Source: Agrostemma githago (Eukaryota > Streptophyta > Magnoliopsida > Caryophyllales > Caryophyllaceae). From it: DNA of 64,000 nt. The notes under the pieces were generated by a model, which saw only the letters and a program-made list of their open reading frames with translations, was not told where the DNA came from and did no database searches. The stretch lies in contig OY288247.1 in assembly GCA_958450325.1 (NCBI GenBank), forward strand, positions 7,988,429 through 8,052,428, in the 5' to 3' direction. This document shows positions 58,009 through 64,000 of the stretch, in pieces (within the stretch, counting starts at the first letter, position 1; each line of letters opens with the position of its first letter). A program made the translations under genes and the position numbers.

Positions 58009-58089
58009 GTAGTTCAGGAGTGCTGGTGATTCCTTCTTACTCTTTTTTCTTTTAAAAATGCCCTGACAGCCTGTTTGTTTGCCTTGCAG
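58009..58089 (+). other. Probable intron of C antisense gene
   Basis: 81 bp, gtagttcagg ... tttgccttgcag. Splicing makes codon GAT across the junction and removes the stop at 58053, joining both frames. Confidence 0.78.
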
Positions 58090-59339
58090 ATCTTGCCACC
58101 TTTATTTGGAGGAAAGGGGAGGTGAGACGCCTGGGCTTGGACGAGAATCTCACTGTTATCCAAAGTCGCCCTTCTCTTCCCCCTGATTTTAAGAGAGGCG
58201 AGAAAAATCTGATGAAGCATTTGAAGGGCCTGTCATTCAGTAGACCAAGGCTTCCCCCTCCTCCTCGAGTAACGCCTGCCAAGACGGCGGTTTCTGAGGC
58301 CACCCCTTCTCCAGCTGCGAAGGCGATTGCTTATGAGGCTACCCCTTCGCCTGTTGGCAGGCAAGAGGGCCCTTCAGCAGGGGTTCAGATTCCCCCGGGG
58401 TCGCGGGCCGCAGGCTCCGAGGAGACTGGGGAGAGTGCCCCCCGGGCGCTGATTAGAAAGAGGAGTCGGGAGGCTCCCAGTGCTGACCAGGTGGTGGACT
58501 TGGAGACTTCCACGCCTGAACCCAAGCGTTTTGCTCCGGAGATTCCCGCCACCCTTTTCTCTGAGGAGAACGTTGAGTTCCACTACAATGCAGGCGACAG
58601 CCAAGATGTTTCCGCCTTACTCTCCGACTCAGGGGCAGTTCTAGCAGACCATCTTCTCAAGACTGTCAAATCTGCTACCAGTCAAGTGACCCAGTACATT
58701 AAGCGCACCTCCCGAATTATGCAGGCTTCCGCGGAGCTGGCGGCCCTCAGTCGCCTGAGTGATGAGGAACTGTCTAACTCTGACCGCCTTTCTGCAGTCG
58801 AGAGGGACGTTGCTCTCATTGCCAGCTTGAAGGATCAGCTGGCGAAAAAGAAGACTGAGCTGGAAGAAGCCAAGGGTCAGGCAATCCACTGGAAGTCTGA
58901 GAGTGAGAAGGCTATCAGGGAAGTGTCCCGCCTGGGGGAGGAGTCAAAGAGAGCTCATCAGGCCTTTGCGGAATTGGAGCGGGCCAGAAAATCTTTGGCT
59001 GAGCTGGATCATGCTAAGAAGAGCGTCATTGACCTCGGGGAGCGCCTTTCCAAGGCAAATTCTGATCTGCAGGCGGCTCTTGACGACCTGGCGGCGAAGA
59101 CCAAGGATTGGGAGAAGGAGAGGGACGAAATACTGCAGGAGGTAGACACGGCTGTGTCGGCGGGCTTCGTTAATGGTGCTAACTCTTGCCTGGGGGTTGT
59201 CATGGAGACTGTCAGGGAGATGTTTCCTGGCTTTGACGAAGATGCTTTCCGAGCCCTTTATACTGCTAAGGACGAAGCTCAAATGCGCAGACTGTCTGAA
59301 GGAGCTGCTGCTTCCGGCCCGGATGCTCCCCCTGCTTAA
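58090..59339 (+). CDS. Antisense ORF of element C, exon 2
   Basis: Continues in frame (DLATFIWRKGEVRRLGLDENL) to the TAA at 59337; the spliced product is 755 residues. After a Pro/Ala/Ser-rich linker (about 58250-58500) comes a long Glu/Lys/Ala/Leu coiled coil (about 58780-59140; LKDQLAKKKTELEEAKGQ, ELERARKSLAELDHAKKS) and a short C-terminal domain (MFPGFDEDAFRALY). No disruption in either exon, in contrast to pol of the same element. The coiled coil suggests self-assembly (inference). Confidence 0.78.
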
Positions 59340-60072
59340 CATGGAGGGCAGTCTTCCTCAGAGGGCTCTTGCTCGTCCCCTGCTGCGCCTGTGCCAATGT
59401 TTTAATTTCCCTACTTCTTTGCGCGCCGAGCCCTTTGGTGGCCGGCTGCCGTACTCTTGATTGTAATCATTTGTTTTTGAAAACTCTTATCCTGTATTCC
59501 TTTGACATTACTCTTTTTATGTGAATTTTCTGTTTGCTTTTGTCAGTTTTGATTCCTCATGAGCTTGAGTAGGGGGGTTCCTGATTGTTTTATTTTTACA
59601 CAAGTTTGGGGGTCTGCCCCCAGTCCCTGTCAGTCTGGCCTGTCCCTGGCTTTTGTTCAAAGTCCAGGGGGCCTGCCCCCTGCCTGCCCAGAGGTAAGCA
59701 GGGTGGCTTTTGCGTTTTTTATACAAGGTTGGGGGGCTTGCCCCCAGTCCTTGTTAGTCTGGCCTGTTCCTGGCTTTTGTTCAAAGTCCAGGGGGCCTGC
59801 CCCCTGCCTGCCCAGAGGTAAGCAGGGTAGCGATCGGATTTTTTGCGGGGGGGGCATTTTTTCCGATTTTGGCAACAGGGGGGCCTCCCCCTATTGCCCC
59901 CTGCTCGTTTGTGTGTGAAGAACGCGAGTGTGAACAGACAACGAGTATAAATCTGAATATCCTTTATTTCTTTATAATACTGCGACATTTTTGGGTGGTC
60001 GGAGCCGTCGACATTCTTTTGACCGTCCTCCGCCGTTTTTAGCAAAAAATAAAAACTATCCTGGGATTTTGT
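59340..60072. other. Element C region between antisense gene and pol end
   Basis: No gene. Holds a tandem duplication (59601-59832). Both coding units end into it. Confidence 0.7.
59601..59832. repeat. Tandem duplication, about 123-bp unit, with GC palindromes
   Basis: Two copies starting caagtttggggg (59601) and caaggttgggggg (59724), both ending agaggtaagcagggt. Each has tgcccccagtccctgt-like and ccagggggcctgccccctg segments; gggggcctgccccc is a near-palindrome. Confidence 0.92.
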
Positions 60073-61278
60073 TCAGACGTAGTATTTTTTCAAAGTGTCC
60101 GCATTCCAGTGAGCATGCAGCTCTTGCCCTTCAAGGTTGGCGATTTTGTATGTGCCTGGTCCCAGAATTCGAGTTACTTGATATGGACCCTCCCAGTTGG
60201 CACTCAGCTTTCCATGTTCTCTTGACTTTCCAATCGCCTGCGTCTTCCTTAGAACCAGCTCGCCCATCTGGAAATTCCTCTGTCGTACTTTGGTGTTAAA
60301 GGCTTTCCTCATCTGTTGCTGGTAGGCAACGATGTTGGTACTGGCTTCTTCCCTTAACTTATTTACCAGGTCTAAGGCTTCGACCATTGCAGCTTCGTTT
60401 TCAGCCTGGTCGTACTGTAGGGAGCGTAGAGAGGGGATCCTTGCCTCAATTGGTAATAATGCCTCCGCTCCATACACCAGACCAAAAGGGGTCTGACCTG
60501 TAGACTCTTTTCTGGTAGTTCGGATTGACCAGAGTATACTGGGGAGTTCGTCAGCCCACCTACCCTTGCAGTCATCCACCATTTTCTTCAGGCCGTTCAA
60601 GATTTGTTTGTTGGCTGGTTCTGCCTGTCCGTTGGTTTGAGGATGACAGACGGCTGAATAGGCGACTGAGATGTTGTGGCTTTCCAGCCAGATTCTCAGC
60701 GGATCATTATCAAATTGCCTGCCATGGTCAAATACCAACATCTTTGGTAGACCGAATCTGATGATGATATTTCGCCAGACCACTTTCCTGACCGCCGGCT
60801 CAGTGATGTTGGGCACTGCTTCGGCCTCCACCCATTTGGTGAAGTAGTCTATGGCGACAATCAAGAATTTTCTGCCCCCTGTGGCCACCGTGAAGGGTCC
60901 TAGAATGTCCATCCCCCATTGAGCGAAGGGGATGGGGGATAGGATTGGCCTGAGCTCCTGGGCCGGGGCATGGATTGATGGGGCAAAGAGTTGGCATTTC
61001 CTGCATTTCTGGGTCAGGCTCTTGGCATCTGCCAGCATGGTAGGCCAGTAGTAGCCTGCCCTGAGGGCCTTGTGGGCCAGTGATCTCCCACCAATGTGAT
61101 GTCCACAAATCCCTGAGTGGATATCCTCCAATACCTCAGCGGCCTGATCCGCCCGCAGGCATTTGAGCAGGGGATAAGTAAAGGACTTCTTGTAAAGCTC
61201 TTCATCAATGAGTATGAACCAGGCTGCTTTAGCCTGTATCTTCCTTTTTTTGTAATGAGTCTGATGGTAAGATACCAT
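60073..61278 (-). pseudogene. pol: Element C integrase
   Basis: 401 codons in this frame. HHCC finger HSGICGHHIGGRSLAHKA ... CRKCQ. DDE core: WGMDILGPF, VFDHGRQFDN (usually SDNG) and NGQAEPANKQILNG. AIDYFTKWVEAEAV lies between. The C-terminal part has GKLSANWEGPYQV, and the protein ends LKKYYV. It is joined to the preceding RNase H only through a +1 shift in an A7 run near 61247. Confidence 0.93.
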
Positions 61279-62506
61279 GCTTCTTGTACTGGATGAAGGG
61301 AGTCATCCAGCTTTCTAGCTCTTTTTCCACAGTATTAACCGCCTGACAGGGGTTAGTGGACTTCTCGTGTAAAACGTCGACCCACACTGATCTCCGGATG
61401 TCCTGTAGGCTGGAGCTTGCCAGTTTTGACAGGGCGTCTGCTCTGCTGTTCTGGGATCGGGGGATCTGTTTGACCTCATAAGATTTTAGGCCGGATAACT
61501 CTCCCTTCACCATCTCCAGGTATGTGGCCATTGCTTGGTCCCTTGCTTCGTATTCTCCATTGATTTGGTTGGCGATGAGCTGGGAGTCTGTCGCCAGGAT
61601 AATTCGTTCTGCTCCTGCGGCCTTAGCTAGCCTGACGCCTGCGAGTACTGCTTCGTACTCTGCTTCGTTGTTTGATGCTGGGAAGACGAATCTGAGGGCG
61701 TGCTCAAAGTCAGCCCCTCCCGGACTGGTTAGTACGACGCCTGCGCCTGCGCCATTGGCTGTCGAGGATCCGTCAGTGTGCACGATCCATTCCTCGGCAG
61801 GGGTTTCTTCCTCCCCTGAATGGGAGCACTCAGCCAGAAAATCTGCTAAGGCTTGGGCTTTGATGGCTGTTCTTGGCTGGTAAGATATGCCTAGCCCACT
61901 TAGCTCAATTGCCCACTTCAATAGTCTCCCTGATTTTTCAAATTTTTCCAACACCTTCTCCAGCGGTTGGTCGGTGAGGACCACGACTGGATGCGCGTCA
62001 AAGTAAGGTCTGAGTTTCCTGGCAGCAATTATGACTGCGTAGGCGGCTTTTTCGACCATCGGGTAATTCTTCTCGGCTGCCCCCAGCGCATGGCTTACAA
62101 AGTATATAGGTTGCTGGGCGCCTGCTTCTTCTCGTAAGATGACTGCGGTGACAGTTATATTGGTCACTGCAATGTAGAGAAAAAGTTTTTCCCCTGCTAT
62201 TGGTCTTGCCAGGGTGGGGAGCCTCTTAAGATGGTCCTTCAATTGCTCAAAGGCCTCTTTCTGCTCGTTTTCCCACTTGAACTGTTTGTTCCCTTTTAGT
62301 ATCTTGAAAAAAGGAGTGGCCTTGTCTGCTGACCGGGCGACGAACCGTGCTAAGGCGGCCATGCGGCCCGTCAGGCGCTGGATGTCTCTAATGGTCTTAG
62401 GCTCAGGAAGGTCTAGAACTGCCTGAATTTTTTCAGGGTTGGCGTCTATCCCCCGAGAGCTGACCAAGAACCCCAGAATTTGCCGGAGCGGACACCAAAT
62501 GTACAC
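61229..62506 (-). pseudogene. pol: Element C RT end and two RNase H domains
   Basis: From LGFLVSSRGIDANPEKI (RT thumb/connection) through the first RNase H (YFVSHALGAAEKNYPMVEKAAYAV, VLTDQPLEKVL). The second, archaeal-type RNase H shows HTDGSSTANGAGAG, NNEAEYEAVLAG, ATDSQLIANQ and SRADALSKLA. One missing base near 62482 separates it from the RT fingers/palm. At the 3' side it runs out of frame near 61247. Confidence 0.93.
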
Positions 62507-62868
62507 TTCTTTGGATTGAGTTTCATTTTGTAGGCGCGCAGGGAGCAGAAGGTCTCCTGCAGGTCTACCAAGTGCTCTCTGTCTTCTCTGCTTTTTACGA
62601 TGGCGTCATCGACGTAAGCCTCGATGTTTCTGCCTTTTTGTTTTTCAAACACTTTATCAACTAACCGCTGGTATGTAGCCCCTGCATTTTTAAGCCTGAA
62701 TAGCATCATCTTGTACATGTAGGTGCCTGAACTGGTGATGAACGCGCACTTCACCCTGTCCGGCTGCCACAGGTATACTTGATGATACCCTGAAAAGGCA
62801 TCTAGGAAGCTTAGCATGGAATAACCACTGGTGGAGTCTACCAGTTGGTCGATTCTGGGGAGCGGATA
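62446..62868 (-). pseudogene. pol: Element C reverse transcriptase palm
   Basis: In frame with the upstream protease/RT frame after a TGA at 62871-62869 (KD, stop, YPLPRIDQLVD). Shows MLSFLDAFSGYHQV, LKNAGATYQRLVDKVF and catalytic YVDDAIVKS. The usual MPFGLKNA reads MLFRLKNA. Confidence 0.9.
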
Positions 62869-64000
62869 TCAGTCTTTTGGGCAGGCCTTGTTGAGGTTTG
62901 TAAAATCCACGCACATTCTCCATGCGCCTGACGATTTTTTAACCATGACTACATTTGCCAACCATTCCGGGTAGTCACAGACCTCAATAAAGTCTGCTTT
63001 CAAGAGTTTGTCAATTTCTTCCTTGATTGCTGCGTCTTTTTCCGTGGACATATTTCGTTTCTTCTGTTTCACAGGGCGAGCATCCATGCTTACATTCAGC
63101 TTGTGAACGATGCATGATGGATCAACGCCGGGCATCTCGTCTGCCGAGTAGGCGAATACGTCTTTGTTTTCTTTTAGCAGCTTGACCAGTTCAGCCTGGT
63201 AGGATTTTTCCAGGTCATCTCCTATCAGGACCTGCCTGCCTGGCTCCAAATCTACCAACATGCTTTCGCCCCCTGGCTCCAGGTGATCGGACGCCGGGTG
63301 TTTGGCTGGGATTTCGCCCTCCCTGCTGGGGGAACTGTCAGCCTTCCTTTTTCCTTTCCTTTCTTTTTCGTGCTCTTGCAGGGCCACGGAGTAGCATTGT
63401 CTGGCTGACTCCTGGTCCCCACGCACCTTCCCTTCTAGCCCGAAATCGGTGACATACGCTATGGTGAGAGCCCTGCTGGAGATGGCCGCCTCGATTTCGT
63501 CTAGGGTGGCTCTGCCAATTAGGGCGTTGTAGGCAGATCTTGCATCCACAACAACAAAGGTTGCCCTGACGTTTCTGGCAGTAGAGCCCTCCCCAAAGGT
63601 TACGGGTAGGTCTATGACTCCCATGGGCAGCACACCTGCTCCACTGAATCCGTATAATGATCCGGGGGCAGGTCGTAGGTGCCTTTTTTCCAGGCCCATT
63701 TTCTCGAAGGCGTCCTTGTACAGTAGATTCGTGTACGCGCCTGTGTCCACCATACACCTCCGCACAATGTGGTTGCTGATCTCTAGGGACAGCACCAAAG
63801 GATCACTGTGCGGGTATACCACGCGCCCTGCATCATCAGGGTTGATGCTCAAGGTCACCCCCCTTGGACTCCCTGCTTTCTCAGCATAGCAGATCTGGTT
63901 CCTTAGTTCGCGCATTTGTCTTTTTTGGCCTCTTCGACTGAGCTGGCCCTCAGTGCCCCCTGAAATTACATGGATCACCATGCGGTTCTGCACTGACCCT
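62869..64000 (-). pseudogene. pol: Element C protease and RT start, runs off window
   Basis: Frame open to the window edge. Aspartic protease with VDTGAYTNLLY (Asp at residue 83 from the first in-window start) and YNALIGRATLDEI. Then a charged linker (EKERKGKRKADSS) and the RT N-terminus: VFAYSADEMPGVDPSCIVHKLNV, IKEEIDKLLKADFIEV and WRMCVDFTNLNKACPKD. The stop at 62871 replaces the usual Cys codon. Confidence 0.92.

Larger units (their letters stand above)
54790..64000 (-). mobile_element. Tat-lineage Ty3/gypsy element C, partial
   Basis: Minus-strand element starting in the LTR of E. Contains the 3' LTR (left limit 54790), two plus-strand antisense transcription units, and pol (60073 to the window end). 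Gag and the 5' LTR lie outside the window. Two RNase H domains and an antisense ORF show Tat lineage; it is GC-richer than the surroundings. Confidence 0.9.

Overview
The window is a gene-free, retrotransposon-packed stretch of a plant nuclear chromosome. The organism is most likely a dicot with a large genome. This rests on Ty3/gypsy Athila and Tat lineage proteins, Ty1/copia proteins with tRNA-Met primer sites, plant L1-type LINEs with a terminal RNase H, and a Mutator-like TIR element. No host gene, tRNA, rRNA or CRISPR array was recognised. The species cannot be told from the sequence alone.

Left half (1068-43504): one nest about five layers deep. A 5'-truncated L1-type LINE (+ strand, from 41743) received an Athila element (+, 1068-41742; its 5' LTR is cut at 1068). 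Athila was interrupted by a Tat-lineage element 'A' (- strand, 9423-39814). The 3' LTR of A was interrupted by copia element 'B' (+, 11028-25924, 5-bp duplication catac). B was interrupted by a very young non-autonomous element 'D' (+, 13802-21542, 5-bp duplication gaacc). D carries an Athila-type primer site and polypurine tract, but its only long ORF is an unrecognised protein with a membrane-like tail.

Middle (43505-49857): a second LINE (- strand, 43757-45925) lies tail to tail with the first. AT-rich DNA follows, with small inverted-repeat elements and one well-bounded Mutator-like element (48640-49483, 9-bp duplication taaaattta).

Right end (49858-64000): a Tnt1/Tork-like copia element 'E' (- strand), whose 5' LTR was split by a second Tat-lineage element 'C' (- strand, 54790 to beyond the window).

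How the parts work together: in each autonomous element gag captures RNA, protease matures the polyprotein, RT/RNase H copies it from a tRNA primer and integrase inserts it. All are now damaged, mostly by isolated in-frame stops. Both Tat elements also carry, between integrase and the 3' LTR, a complete-looking antisense gene with its own TATA box and an intron. Three gypsy-type families (Athila, A, D) each have an array of their own short palindrome just upstream of the LTR TATA box. The same palindrome cassette of A also sits inside the intron of its antisense gene. These palindrome arrays, the antisense genes and the orphan ORF of D are the most unusual signals here.
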